A stretch of DNA of 8,960 bases from Pseudomonadota bacterium (lineage in GTDB: Bacteria > Pseudomonadota > Gammaproteobacteria > Xanthomonadales > Rhodanobacteraceae), in assembly GCA_021777635.1 (NCBI GenBank), contig JAJYDI010000084.1, forward strand, positions 1-8,960, written 5' to 3'. Positions 1 through 7,111 of the stretch are shown in pieces (position 1 is the stretch's first letter; each line of letters opens with the position of its first letter). The position numbers and the translations under genes were made by a program. Below the pieces are notes generated by a model. The model made no database searches. It saw nothing but the letters and a program-made list of their open reading frames with translations, and was not told the origin of the DNA.

Positions 1-1
1 C

Positions 2-1342
2 GATCGTGCGACGCGGCAGCATCTGTTCGAGGCTTCGTGGACGCGCACCGAGCACGGCGACGCCAACGATACCCGCGCCACCATCGCCCGACTGGCGCAG
101 GTGCGCGCCGAAAAGGCCGGGCTGCTGGGCTTCCCCGACTACGCTGCCTGGAAGCTCGAGGACCAGATGGCGAAGACGCCGGCCGCGGTCGACCGCTTCC
201 TCGCCCAGCTGGTGCCGCCGGCGACCGCCAAGGCACGTGCCGAGGCCGCCGCGATCCAGGCCGTGATCGATCGCCGGCACGGCGGCTTCAAGCTGGCGCC
301 ATGGGACTGGGACTACTACGCCGAGCAGGTGCGCAAGGCCCGATACGATCTCGACGAGTCGCAGATCCGGCCCTACTTCGAGCTGGACCGCGTGCTCAAG
401 GACGGCGTGTTCTATACCGCCAACCAGCTCTACGGCATCACCTTCAAGGAACGCCACGACCTGCCGGTCTATCAGCCGGACGTGCGCGTGTTCGAGGTGT
501 TCGATCACGGCGGCGCGCCGCTGGGGCTGATCTACTTTGATTACTTCAAGCGCGACAACAAGTCCGGCGGCGCCTGGATGGACAACCTCGTCGGCCAGTC
601 GAAACTGCTGGGCACGCTGCCGGTGGTTTACAACGTCGCCAACTTCACCAAGCCGGCGCCCGGCCAGCCCGCGCTGCTCAGTTTCAGCGACGTCACCACC
701 ATGTTCCATGAGTTCGGCCACGCCCTGCACGGCCTGTTCGCCGACCAGGAATACCCGAGTCTCTCCGGGACCAATGTGGCACGCGATTTCGTCGAGTTCC
801 CGTCGCAGTTCAACGAGCACTGGGCGCTCGATCCCGCGGTGCTGGCGCACTACGCGATCGACGCCCGGACCGGCCAGCCGATGCCGGCTGCGCTGGTGGC
901 CAAGATTCGCAAGGCCGCGGGCTTCAATCAGGGCTACGCGCTGACCGAGGCGCTGGCGGCCGCCGAGCTGGACATGCAGTGGCACACACTGCCCGCGGAT
1001 GCGCCGCTGCAGGATGTCGACCGTTTCGAGACCGCAGCGTTGCGAAAGACCCATGTCGATCTGCCGCAGGTGCCGCCGCGCTACCGCTCCAGCTACTTCA
1101 TGCATATCTGGGGCAACGGCTACGCCGCCGGCTATTACGCCTATCAGTGGAGCGAGATGCTCGACGACGACGCGTTCGCGTGGTTCGAGGCGCACGGCGG
1201 CCTGAACCGCGCCAATGGCCAGCGCTTCCGCGACATGATCCTGTCGCGCGGCAACAGTGAGGACCTGGCGACGCTGTACCGCGCGTTTCTCGGCCGCGAC
1301 CCCAGCATCGGCCCGATGCTCAAGGATCGCGGATTGCAGTAA
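2..1342 (+). CDS. dcp: Peptidyl-dipeptidase Dcp (M3 zinc metallopeptidase), 5'-truncated by window edge
   Basis: This is the C-terminal 446 residues of an M3-family oligopeptidase. The frame is open from base 2 with no start, so roughly 250 N-terminal residues lie outside the window (family members are about 700 residues). Visible residues include the zinc motif HEFGH at 707-721 (residues 236-240 of the fragment) and the downstream glutamate ligand in DFVEFPSQ (Glu265, codon 794-796). The C-terminal substrate-site segment GNGYAAGYYAYQWSEML follows. The fragment begins with the Dcp-like stretch ending LRAEKAGLLGF-type (here VRAEKAGLLGF), and its wording resembles Dcp more than oligopeptidase A. 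By family knowledge, Dcp removes C-terminal dipeptides from peptides during intracellular or periplasmic protein turnover; whether a signal peptide exists cannot be seen here. It converges with gshA and ends in TAA 25 bp before a hairpin. No frame break is visible. Confidence 0.93.
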   Translation, partial: DRATRQHLFEASWTRTEHGDANDTRATIARLAQVRAEKAGLLGFPDYAAWKLEDQMAKTPAAVDRFLAQLVPPATAKARAEAAAIQAVIDRRHGGFKLAPWDWDYYAEQVRKARYDLDESQIRPYFELDRVLKDGVFYTANQLYGITFKERHDLPVYQPDVRVFEVFDHGGAPLGLIYFDYFKRDNKSGGAWMDNLVGQSKLLGTLPVVYNVANFTKPAPGQPALLSFSDVTTMFHEFGHALHGLFADQEYPSLSGTNVARDFVEFPSQFNEHWALDPAVLAHYAIDARTGQPMPAALVAKIRKAAGFNQGYALTEALAAAELDMQWHTLPADAPLQDVDRFETAALRKTHVDLPQVPPRYRSSYFMHIWGNGYAAGYYAYQWSEMLDDDAFAWFEAHGGLNRANGQRFRDMILSRGNSEDLATLYRAFLGRDPSIGPMLKDRGLQ

Positions 1343-1367
1343 CCGGACACGCAGCGACGAACCGTCC

Positions 1368-1392
1368 TCGGGCCGGCGGCATGCCGGCCCGA
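1368..1392 (+). terminator. GC-rich hairpin between convergent dcp and gshA
   Basis: A perfect 10-bp stem (TCGGGCCGGC / GCCGGCCCGA) with a 5-nt loop begins 25 bp after the dcp stop. On the plus strand it is followed by TGTTT, a weak U tract; on the minus strand no T run follows. It most likely ends the dcp transcript and may act as a partial barrier for gshA read-through. The rest of 1343-1505 shows no gene or other clear signal. Confidence 0.55.
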
Positions 1393-1505
1393 TGTTTCCG
1401 GGCGGGCGCTCATGCCAGGTTGGTTCAATCGATACGATGGGCCGCCCGGATTCCGCTGCGCAGCATCGGGCTGCGCGATGTTCGCGTCTTGATCGCGACC
1501 GGGTA

Positions 1506-2873
1506 TCAGTAGGCGAACTCGCGAAACACCGGATCGACGCTGCCGTTCCAGGCGCCGTGGAACAGGTCCAGCTTGCGTTCGGCGGGCGTCTGGTTGGCCA
1601 GCGCGAACTCGAACAGCGGCTCGAGGAAGATGCTCTCGTCGGCGCCGTGCGCATTCAACACCGCACGCCGCTTGAGTCCTGCGGCGGCGATTTTCAGCGC
1701 TTCGATCGCCAGCTCGCGCACCGTTGCGCCGCGGAACGGCAGCTTCAGCGCATGGCGCGGCACGCCGTCGCGCAGCGCATGACGTTCGGTCAGCGAGAAA
1801 TCACGCACCAGATCCCAGGCTGCGTCCAGCGCGGCGTCGTCGTACAGCAGCCCGACCCAGAATGCCGGCAGCGCGCACAGGCGATTCCACGGGCCGCCGT
1901 CGGCACCGCGCATCTCCAGATATTTCTTCAACCGCACCTCGGGGAACGCGGTGGTCAGATGATCGGCGAAATCGCGCAGGGTCGGCAGCACGCCCGGCAG
2001 CGCGGGCAGCTTGCCGGCCATGAAATCGCGGAAGCTCTGGCCGGCCAGATCGAGATAGCGTCCGTCGCGGTAGCTGAAATACATCGGCACGCCGAGGATG
2101 TAGTCGACGTAGCGTTCGTAGCCGAAGCCGTCTTCGAACACGAAGTCGAGCATGCCGGTGCGGTCGGGGTCGGTGTCGGTCCACACCTGCGAGCGGAACG
2201 ACAGGAATCCGTTGGGCCTGCCCTCGGTGAACGGCGAATCGGCGAACAGCGCGGTGGCGATCGGCTGCAGCGCAAGGCCAACGCGGAACTTCTTCACCAT
2301 CTCGGCTTCGCTGGCGAAGTCGAGGTTGACCTGTACCGTGCAGGTGCGCGTCATCATGTCGAGACCGAGCCGACCTTTCAGCGGCATGTAGCGGCGCATG
2401 ATCGCGTAGCGACCCTTGGGCATCCACGGCATCTCGTCGCGCCGCCACTTCGGCTGGAAACCCATGCCGAGGAACCCCAGTCCCAGCGGATCGGCGACGT
2501 CGCGCACTTCGCGCAGATGCTCGGTGACCTCGCAGCAGGTGGCATGGATGTCGGCCAGTGGCGCGCCGGAGAGCTCCAGCTGCCCGGCCGGCTCCAGCGT
2601 GATCGAGGCGGCGTCGCGCAGCAGCGCCACCGGCAGCTCGCCCTCGCGCAGCATCTGCCAGCCGTGGCGGGTGGCGATGCCTTCGAGCAGCGCGCGGATG
2701 CCGCGCTCGCCCTCGTAGGCCGGGGCATGGAGATCATCGAGACGGAACCCGAACTTTTCGTGCTCGGTGCCGATGCGCCAGTCGGCGCGCGGCTTTTCCC
2801 CGGAGGCGATGTAGTCCACCAGCATCTGCCGGTCGCGAATCGGGGTGTCCTGCACGGCGCTGGGGATCGACAC
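1506..2873 (-). CDS. gshA: Glutamate-cysteine ligase, plant/proteobacterial type
   Basis: A 455-residue, full-length GshA of the class shared by plants, alphaproteobacteria and xanthomonads (GCS2-type, unlike E. coli GshA). It catalyses the ATP-dependent joining of glutamate and cysteine, the first and usually rate-limiting step of glutathione synthesis, in the cytoplasm. Diagnostic segments are WRIGTEHEKFGF (residues 32-43, with the acidic metal/ATP site residues), the MTRTCTVQVNLDF segment, PFTEGRPNGFLSFRSQVW, and KKYLEMRGADGGPW. The start is GTG at 2873, chosen because GAGG (2882-2885) sits 8 nt upstream and the open frame further upstream has no ATG; the stop is TGA. It is the last gene of a same-strand group behind the LOG gene, 117 bp away, a gap with a possible promoter of its own. 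gshB is not in the window. Confidence 0.93.
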   Translation of the reverse strand: MSIPSAVQDTPIRDRQMLVDYIASGEKPRADWRIGTEHEKFGFRLDDLHAPAYEGERGIRALLEGIATRHGWQMLREGELPVALLRDAASITLEPAGQLELSGAPLADIHATCCEVTEHLREVRDVADPLGLGFLGMGFQPKWRRDEMPWMPKGRYAIMRRYMPLKGRLGLDMMTRTCTVQVNLDFASEAEMVKKFRVGLALQPIATALFADSPFTEGRPNGFLSFRSQVWTDTDPDRTGMLDFVFEDGFGYERYVDYILGVPMYFSYRDGRYLDLAGQSFRDFMAGKLPALPGVLPTLRDFADHLTTAFPEVRLKKYLEMRGADGGPWNRLCALPAFWVGLLYDDAALDAAWDLVRDFSLTERHALRDGVPRHALKLPFRGATVRELAIEALKIAAAGLKRRAVLNAHGADESIFLEPLFEFALANQTPAERKLDLFHGAWNGSVDPVFREFAY

Positions 2874-2900
2874 GGGGGCGGCCTCGTTCGGTGAAGGACG

Positions 2901-2929
2901 GATATGCGGCTGCGGGGATCGGTTTGCAA
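2901..2929 (-). promoter_or_regulatory. Possible sigma-70 promoter of gshA
   Basis: Read on the minus strand, TTGCAA (2924-2929) is separated by 17 bp from CATATC (2901-2906), about 28 nt upstream of the gshA GTG. The -35 matches consensus at 4 of 6 positions and the -10 at only 3 of 6, so this is a tentative site. It would let gshA be transcribed independently of the LOG gene. The gap also holds a 10-bp palindrome, GTGCTAGCAC (2980-2989), just after the LOG stop. Confidence 0.25.
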
Positions 2930-2990
2930 GATCAGCCCTCGCGTGTGCCGAGCCCTGCGGGCGATCCGGGACCGGCGGAGTGCTAGCACA

Positions 2991-3572
2991 TCAGCCGCGC
3001 ACCACCGCGTAGTCGCGTGCATCCTCGCGCCAGCGCGGCGCGGCACGGATCGCCGGCAGCACGTCCTCGGGCGCGGCCACGCGTTGCCACATCGCGACGT
3101 GCTCGGGATTCATGAAACGCGCCGCGATGACTTGCTTCAGGAAGGCCTCCAGCGGCGCGTAGAACCCCAGCGTATCGAGCAGGATGATCGGGTTGAAGTA
3201 CAGCCCGAGGCGCTTGAGCGTGATCGCCTCGAACAGCTCCTCCAGCGTGCCGCAGCCGCCGGGCAGCGCGATGACCGCGTCGGAACCGGTCAGCAGGCGG
3301 TGCTTGCGCTCGCGCATGTCTTCGACCAACTCGAGTCGCGTGAGCCCCGCATGGCCCCATTCCAGATCGGCCATGAAGCGCGGCAGGATGCCGATCACCT
3401 CGCCGCCGCGCGCCAGCGCACCGTCGGCCAGCGCGCCCATCGAGCCCGTCGAGCCGCCGCCGTAGACCACGCTGCAGCCGGCTTCGGCCAGCCGTTCGCC
3501 CAGCTGCCGCGCCGCGGCGCGATAGGCCGGATCGGTCTGCTCGCTGGACGCGCAATAGACGCAGATACGCAT
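2991..3572 (-). CDS. LOG-family nucleotide 5'-monophosphate phosphoribohydrolase (TIGR00730-type)
   Basis: A 193-residue protein of the LOG ('lonely guy', formerly 'lysine decarboxylase-like') family with a Rossmann-type fold. It begins MRICVYCASS, has the glycine-rich loop YGGGSTGSMG (37-46), the conserved EDMRERK segment (84-90), and the signature PGGCGTLEE (104-112), which carries the catalytic glutamates. Family members hydrolyse the N-glycosidic bond of cytokinin riboside monophosphates or AMP-like nucleotides to free base and ribose 5-phosphate. In bacteria outside plant associations the true substrate is usually unclear. Old 'lysine decarboxylase' labels for this family are wrong. The ATG at 3572 is supported by AAGGGA (3581-3586) 8 nt upstream, and the stop is TGA. 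It lies 62 bp after an unknown gene and 117 bp before gshA on the same strand, suggesting a loose operon. Confidence 0.9.
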   Translation of the reverse strand: MRICVYCASSEQTDPAYRAAARQLGERLAEAGCSVVYGGGSTGSMGALADGALARGGEVIGILPRFMADLEWGHAGLTRLELVEDMRERKHRLLTGSDAVIALPGGCGTLEELFEAITLKRLGLYFNPIILLDTLGFYAPLEAFLKQVIAARFMNPEHVAMWQRVAAPEDVLPAIRAAPRWREDARDYAVVRG

Positions 3573-3634
3573 GGACGGCTTCCCTTGGTCGCAGCAAAGA
3601 TCAGTTTAGCGGCTGCACCGGAGTCGCGGCAGTG

Positions 3635-4183
3635 TCATTGCACCCGCGCCGGCGCGTCGAGCAGCACCGCACCGCGAAACTCCTGGCGGCCGTCGGCGCG
3701 CCCCAGCGCATGGCGCGTCAGCGGATCCGGTCCCTGCCAGTCGCCGGACAGCCGGCGCAGCGCTATCAGCGCGCGCACCAGTACGGCGAACGCTGCTGCG
3801 AGGTGTCGATAAAGCGTCGCCAGCGCCGCGCGCACGTGCTCGGCTTCGGCCGTATAGGCGGCGATGCCGAGATCGAGGAAATAGCCTGACGATACGCGTC
3901 GCCGCAGCGCCTGCTCGGGGAACAGGCCGGCGATCAGCAGGCAGCGATCACCGGTCTCGCGCAGCGCCTGTTCGCGTTGACTGCCGCGATGCAGCAGCGC
4001 TTCGAGGTAATCGAGCGCGAGCACGCGTGCGCCCAGACCGGCGTCGTCAAGATGCCGCATCAGCAAGAACACGAGGTAACTCTCCAGTTCCTCATCGAGC
4101 ACAACGCCCGCCCGTTGCGCCGACTCGCGCACCAGATCGCGCCACAGGGCAGGGGCGTTCTCGCTGAGGATGCTGGCGGTCAT
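3635..4183 (-). CDS. Uncharacterised alpha-helical protein upstream of the LOG gene
   Basis: I do not recognise this 182-residue protein. It is rich in Ala, Leu and Arg, looks mostly alpha-helical and soluble, and has no signal peptide or membrane segment. The middle section (around GDRCLLIAGLFPEQALRR, then YFLDLGIAAYTAEAEHVRAA) reads like a conserved core rather than a chance frame. The ATG at 4183 is preferred over an in-frame start 60 bp further upstream because GGAG (4191-4194 on the minus strand) sits 7 nt before it. The longer version would add 20 unremarkable residues. The stop is TGA at 3637-3635, 62 bp before the LOG gene on the same strand, so co-transcription is likely. The plus-strand frames over the same bases have no family resemblance. 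Coding is likely; function is unknown. Confidence 0.75.
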   Translation of the reverse strand: MTASILSENAPALWRDLVRESAQRAGVVLDEELESYLVFLLMRHLDDAGLGARVLALDYLEALLHRGSQREQALRETGDRCLLIAGLFPEQALRRRVSSGYFLDLGIAAYTAEAEHVRAALATLYRHLAAAFAVLVRALIALRRLSGDWQGPDPLTRHALGRADGRQEFRGAVLLDAPARVQ

Positions 4184-4216
4184 GCACGTGCTCCGGGTCG
4201 CGGCATCGGCACCTTC

Positions 4217-4243
4217 CATATATCGATCCGCAGCCCGATGCAA
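4217..4243 (-). promoter_or_regulatory. Weak promoter candidate for the unknown gene-LOG group
   Basis: On the minus strand, TTGCAT (4238-4243) and TATATG (4217-4222) are separated by 15 bp, a little short of the usual 16-18. It lies between the terminator at 4277-4303 and the ATG at 4183, which is where a promoter for this group would be expected. The match is modest. Confidence 0.22.
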
Positions 4244-4276
4244 TGGCGATTTGCCGGGCCGCGCCGACGGCGCCGC

Positions 4277-4303
4277 AAGAAAAGCGCCGGCGGGAGCCGG
4301 CGC
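4277..4303 (-). terminator. Intrinsic terminator behind the TonB-dependent receptor remnant
   Basis: On the minus strand a perfect 8-bp stem (GCGCCGGC / GCCGGCGC) with a TCCC loop is followed directly by TTTTCTT. It begins about 60 bp after the remnant's stop codon, so the broken receptor gene has kept its terminator. It also separates the remnant from the downstream unknown gene-LOG-gshA group. Confidence 0.75.
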
Positions 4304-4363
4304 GAAGGTGTCACTACGTTGGAGAGGACTGGGCGACTCCGTGCGCGCCGCACTCGGAAACGG

Positions 4364-5145
4364 TCAGAACCGCACCCTGACGCCGGCCTGGAAGTACCGG
4401 CCCACGATGCCCTGCTGCTGGTAGGCGGGGTTGTAGTTCGCGCCCGCGCCCGCGTAATCGATCGGATCGAGGCCCGGACCGCGATCGAACAGGTTCCGGA
4501 TGCCTCCGACAGGTCCACGCCCTTGGTGATCAGCGAGTTGGCGTTGACGTAGGGCGAAGACACGATCAGCGGTCGTGCCGGCGCGTTCGGGAACGCCGGA
4601 TCGATGTTGTCCGGCGTCTGCCGATAGCCCGCGGGAACGGGTTGCCCGGCGAAGTAGGCATTCAATGCCGTGGACGCCGGCGCCACCGAGATGACATTGG
4701 TCTTCTTGATGTTGCAGTCGTCGATGATGGCGCCGAGATCGTGCAGCGGCTGCAGGATCACGCCCGGCGTGTAGCGGGTGGACTCCTCCGGTTTGATGCC
4801 GGGGTTGGCCGTGCTCTGGATGCCCAGGGCGTAAGGCAGCGTGTCGGTGTCGTTGCCATGAGCCGCGGCAAAGGCCGTCGGCAGTGTCTCGGTGACGAAG
4901 CCCAGCGTCTGGCTGGAGCCTTCGCGGCGAAGCTCGGCGCCTTGAAGCCCTTCGGGCAGGTCGCGCGGAACGCGACCTGCCCGATCGGCTGCCGCTGGAT
5001 GCCTGCGGCTGGCGAGAAGTTGGTGCCGAAGTCCGAGTAATCGTCGTAACGACCGGAGACGTTCGCCGTCAGCGTATCCAGCAGCGGCATCCGGAACTGG
5101 CCGTACACGGCATTCGCAAAATATCCATACGAGCCGTAGGGAGCA
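4364..5145 (-). pseudogene. C-terminal remnant of a TonB-dependent outer-membrane receptor (frameshifted, internally deleted)
   Basis: Three consecutive minus-strand frames each give typical TonB-dependent receptor barrel sequence. Frame one (about 5145-4929) reads YGQFRMPLLDTL, NVSGRYDDYSDFG, and KGFKAPSFA. After a frameshift near 4924-4929 (one base lost or two gained), frame two continues with GSSQTLGFVTETLP, ANPGIKPEESTRYTPG, DCNIKKTNV, and LITKGVDLS. Near 4505-4512 it switches to frame three, GGIRNLFDRGPGLDPIDYAG to VGRYFQAGVRVRF and TGA at 4366-4364. Ending in Phe is the usual outer-membrane beta-signal. The jump from KGVDLS straight to GGIRNLFDR suggests that about a third of the barrel was deleted there. 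Plug, TonB box, signal peptide and start are all absent. Family members import siderophores, cobalamin or sugars; the substrate here cannot be told. It cannot make a working receptor. Confidence 0.88.
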
Positions 5146-5150
5146 CGCCC

Positions 5151-5183
5151 GCAAAAAGGCCGGCACAGGGCCGGCCCTTTTGC
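5151..5183 (-). terminator. Rho-independent terminator of rho
   Basis: A 14-bp stem with one G-T wobble (on the minus strand GCAAAAGGGCCGGC, loop CCTGT, GCCGGCCTTTTTGC) starts 20 bp after the rho stop codon. The descending arm provides a run of five T on the minus strand. The plus strand also ends in TTTT, so the element could work in both directions. Confidence 0.85.
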
Positions 5184-5203
5184 GTGCAGCGCGGGAGCCT
5201 GGA

Positions 5204-6784
5204 TCAGCGCTTCATCGCCGAGAAGAACTCGTCGTTGGTCTTGGTGTTCTTCATCTTGTCGAGCATGAACTCCATCGCCGCCAGCTCGTCCATCGGATGC
5301 AGCAGCTTGCGCAGGATCCAGACCTTCTGCAGCAGGTCGGCGTCGATCAGAAGTTCCTCGCGGCGGGTGCCGGAGCGATTGATGTTGATCGCCGGATAGA
5401 CGCGCTTCTCGCCGATGCGGCGATCGAGGTGGACCTCGGCGTTGCCGGTGCCCTTGAACTCCTCGTAGATCACCTCGTCCATCTTGCTGCCCGTGTCGAT
5501 CAGGGCGGTGGCGAGAATGGTCAGCGACCCGCCCTCCTCGACGTTGCGCGCCGCACCGAAGAAGCGCTTGGGCCGCTGCAGCGCGTTGGCGTCGACACCG
5601 CCGGTCAGCACCTTGCCGGAGCTGGGCACCACGGTGTTGTAGGCGCGCGCGAGGCGGGTGATCGAGTCGAGCAGGATCACCACGTCCTTCTTGTGCTCGA
5701 CCAGGCGCTTGGCGCGCTCGATCACCATCTCGGCGACCTGCACGTGGCGCACCGCGGGCTCGTCGAAGGTCGAGGAGATGACCTCGGCGCGCACCGAGCG
5801 CTGCATCTCGGTGACTTCCTCCGGGCGCTCGTCGATCAGCAGGATCATCAAATGCGCGTCGGGATGGTTGTGCACGATCGCCTGGGCGATGTTCTGCAGC
5901 ATCATCGTCTTGCCGGCCTTGGGCGGCGACACGATCAGGCCGCGCTGGCCCTTGCCGACCGGTGCGATCAGGTCGAGGATGCGGCCGGTGATGTCTTCGC
6001 TGGAGCCGTTGCCGCGTTCCAGATGAAACGCCTTGCGCGGGAACAGCGGCGTCAGGTTCTCGAACAGGATCTTGTTCTTCGACGCCTCCGGCGGCTCGCC
6101 GTTGATGTCGTCGACCTTGAGCAGGGCGAAGTAGCGCTCGCCTTCCTTGGGCGGGCGCACGCGGCCGGTGACGTAGTCGCCGGTGCGCAGGTTGAAGCGA
6201 CGCACCTGGCTCGGGCTGACGTAGACGTCGTCGGGGCCGGCCAGATAGGACTCGTCGGCACCGCGCATGAAACCGAAGCCGTCCTGCATGATCTCCAGCA
6301 CGCCTTCGCCCCAGATGCCGCCGCCGCTGCGGGCGTGGGCCTTGAGGATGTTGAAGATCACGTCCTGCTTGCGCGCGCGGGCGACGCCTTCCTGGATGCC
6401 GAGCGATTCGGCCAGCTCCAGCAGCGCCGCGGCCGGCTTGCGGCGCAGCTCGGTGAGGTTGATCAGGCGCTCGTTCTCGCCTGCGCTGGCGACGTAATCG
6501 TCGTCCTCGTCGCGCGGCAGACCGGCCTGCTGGCGCGACGGGCCGCCACCTGCGTTGGGATTGCCGTTGCCCGGCTGACGCTCGCCGCGATCGTTGCGGT
6601 CATTGCGGCCGCGGCGGCGGCCGTGACGATCGCGGTTGTTGCGGTCGCGCTGTTCGCGCGCCGCCGGCGCAGTGCCTTCGGTCGGGGCGGACGGCTCGCC
6701 GGTTGCCGCAGGGCGTGGCGCTTCGACAGCGGTTTCGGCCGGGCGCGCGGGCGCGGCATGGTCTTTCACTTCGGTATCTGACAC
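5204..6784 (-). CDS. rho: Transcription termination factor Rho with N-terminal extension
   Basis: A 526-residue Rho, the hexameric RNA-dependent ATPase/translocase that ends transcription at untranslated C-rich RNA. The core from residue 108 (NLTELRRKP) matches the ~419-residue E. coli protein almost end to end. It contains the N-terminal helix bundle with RARKQD, the RNA-binding cold-shock-like domain [19 protein letters not shown] (168-186), and the P-loop PPKAGKTM (287-294). The [15 protein letters not shown] and [14 protein letters not shown] segments follow, then the Q-loop [10 protein letters not shown], the R-loop KGTGN and the C-terminus [13 protein letters not shown]. Residues 1-106 are extra and look disordered: Ala/Pro/Glu-rich to 40, Arg/Asn/Asp/Gly-rich 43-78, then acidic. 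Start is GTG at 6784 with GAGG (6792-6795) 7 nt upstream. It lies downstream of trxA, as in E. coli, and has its own leader and terminator. Confidence 0.98.
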   Translation of the reverse strand: MSDTEVKDHAAPARPAETAVEAPRPAATGEPSAPTEGTAPAAREQRDRNNRDRHGRRRGRNDRNDRGERQPGNGNPNAGGGPSRQQAGLPRDEDDDYVASAGENERLINLTELRRKPAAALLELAESLGIQEGVARARKQDVIFNILKAHARSGGGIWGEGVLEIMQDGFGFMRGADESYLAGPDDVYVSPSQVRRFNLRTGDYVTGRVRPPKEGERYFALLKVDDINGEPPEASKNKILFENLTPLFPRKAFHLERGNGSSEDITGRILDLIAPVGKGQRGLIVSPPKAGKTMMLQNIAQAIVHNHPDAHLMILLIDERPEEVTEMQRSVRAEVISSTFDEPAVRHVQVAEMVIERAKRLVEHKKDVVILLDSITRLARAYNTVVPSSGKVLTGGVDANALQRPKRFFGAARNVEEGGSLTILATALIDTGSKMDEVIYEEFKGTGNAEVHLDRRIGEKRVYPAININRSGTRREELLIDADLLQKVWILRKLLHPMDELAAMEFMLDKMKNTKTNDEFFSAMKR

Positions 6785-6805
6785 GAACGGGCCTCGCAGC
6801 AGCGT

Positions 6806-6856
6806 GGCAAAGAGGGAGGCGAGCGGGAAGGAGCAACGCAGGGCGAAACCGGAAGG
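6806..6856 (-). promoter_or_regulatory. A-free pyrimidine-rich tract in the rho leader (possible rut site)
   Basis: The minus-strand RNA over these 51 bases would contain 25 C, 17 U, 9 G and no A (the plus strand has no T here at all). C-rich, G-poor untranslated RNA with repeated YC dinucleotides is what Rho's primary site binds. It ends about 22 nt before the rho start codon. Confidence 0.4.
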
Positions 6857-6877
6857 TTCGCAGACGCTCGAGCCGTC

Positions 6878-6906
6878 AATCTAGCACTGCTCTCGTACCG
6901 CGTCCA
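6878..6906 (-). promoter_or_regulatory. Candidate extended -10 promoter for rho
   Basis: On the minus strand, TGGACG (6901-6906) is followed after 17 bp by TAGATT (6878-6883), which is preceded by TGC and so fits an extended -10. Each hexamer matches 4 of 6 consensus positions. Initiation would fall near 6871, giving a leader of about 86 nt that includes the pyrimidine-rich tract. Confidence 0.4.
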
Positions 6907-7022
6907 TCGCTTCGCAATCCCTGCCAGGTTGCCACGGCCGGGGATCACGGCAGGCCGACGGGCGGCGGATGGACGGCGGTCGGGTCTGTGTCGGTGCGCA
7001 TGTCGATGCAGTCGGCCTTGCT

Positions 7023-7067
7023 GTCGCACCGATGCGCCGCCTGATCGTGTCAGGCCGCCGGTGCGAC
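7023..7067 (-). promoter_or_regulatory. Long bulged hairpin downstream of trxA
   Basis: A perfect 9-bp outer stem (GTCGCACCG / CGGTGCGAC) encloses a perfect 6-bp inner stem (GCCTGA / TCAGGC on the minus strand) with a 5-nt loop and small bulges between. It starts 45 bp after the trxA stop. No T run follows on either strand, so it does not look like a standard intrinsic terminator. A role in trxA mRNA 3'-end protection, processing or rho leader control is possible. Confidence 0.45.
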
Positions 7068-7111
7068 CGACCGCGGGAGGGCATGCTCTCGGGTCGCCGG
7101 GGCCGGGTCGC

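Larger units (their letters stand above)
6785..7111 (-). promoter_or_regulatory. trxA-rho intergenic region / rho leader
   Basis: This is 327 bp without a convincing gene. In minus-strand order it holds a 45-nt bulged hairpin just after trxA (7023-7067), a downstream strand able to compete for the same pairing (6991-6998), a promoter-like site (6878-6906), an A-free C/T-rich tract (6806-6856) and the rho ribosome-binding site. In E. coli rho is controlled by termination in its own leader; this layout would suit similar autoregulation, but that is inference. Confidence 0.6.

Noticed and set aside
1455..1476. Paired GCTGCGC repeats near the gshA 3' end
   Set aside because: They are too short and GC-rich to stand out from background, and no T run follows any stem they could form.
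1257..2894. 545-codon plus-strand open frame opposite gshA
   Set aside because: It overlaps the dcp end and all of gshA, has no recognisable domain, and is explained by GC-rich codon use on the opposite strand.
2991..3572. Lysine decarboxylase label for the LOG-family protein
   Set aside because: The PGGxGTxxE motif and size mark the LOG phosphoribohydrolase family; the decarboxylase name is a historical misannotation.
4180..5166. A single 328-residue minus-strand protein
   Set aside because: Only its middle part is receptor-like; its two ends are out-of-frame translation of flanking sequence, so it was described as a pseudogene instead.
5180..6781. 533-codon open frame on the plus strand opposite rho
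   Set aside because: It is a GC-rich shadow frame; its protein is repetitive (His/Asp/Leu/Ala-rich) with no family, and the minus strand encodes an unmistakable Rho.
6785..7111. Short frames between trxA and rho as small genes
   Set aside because: They are Arg-rich frames without a ribosome-binding site or conserved look; the region is better explained by leader structure.
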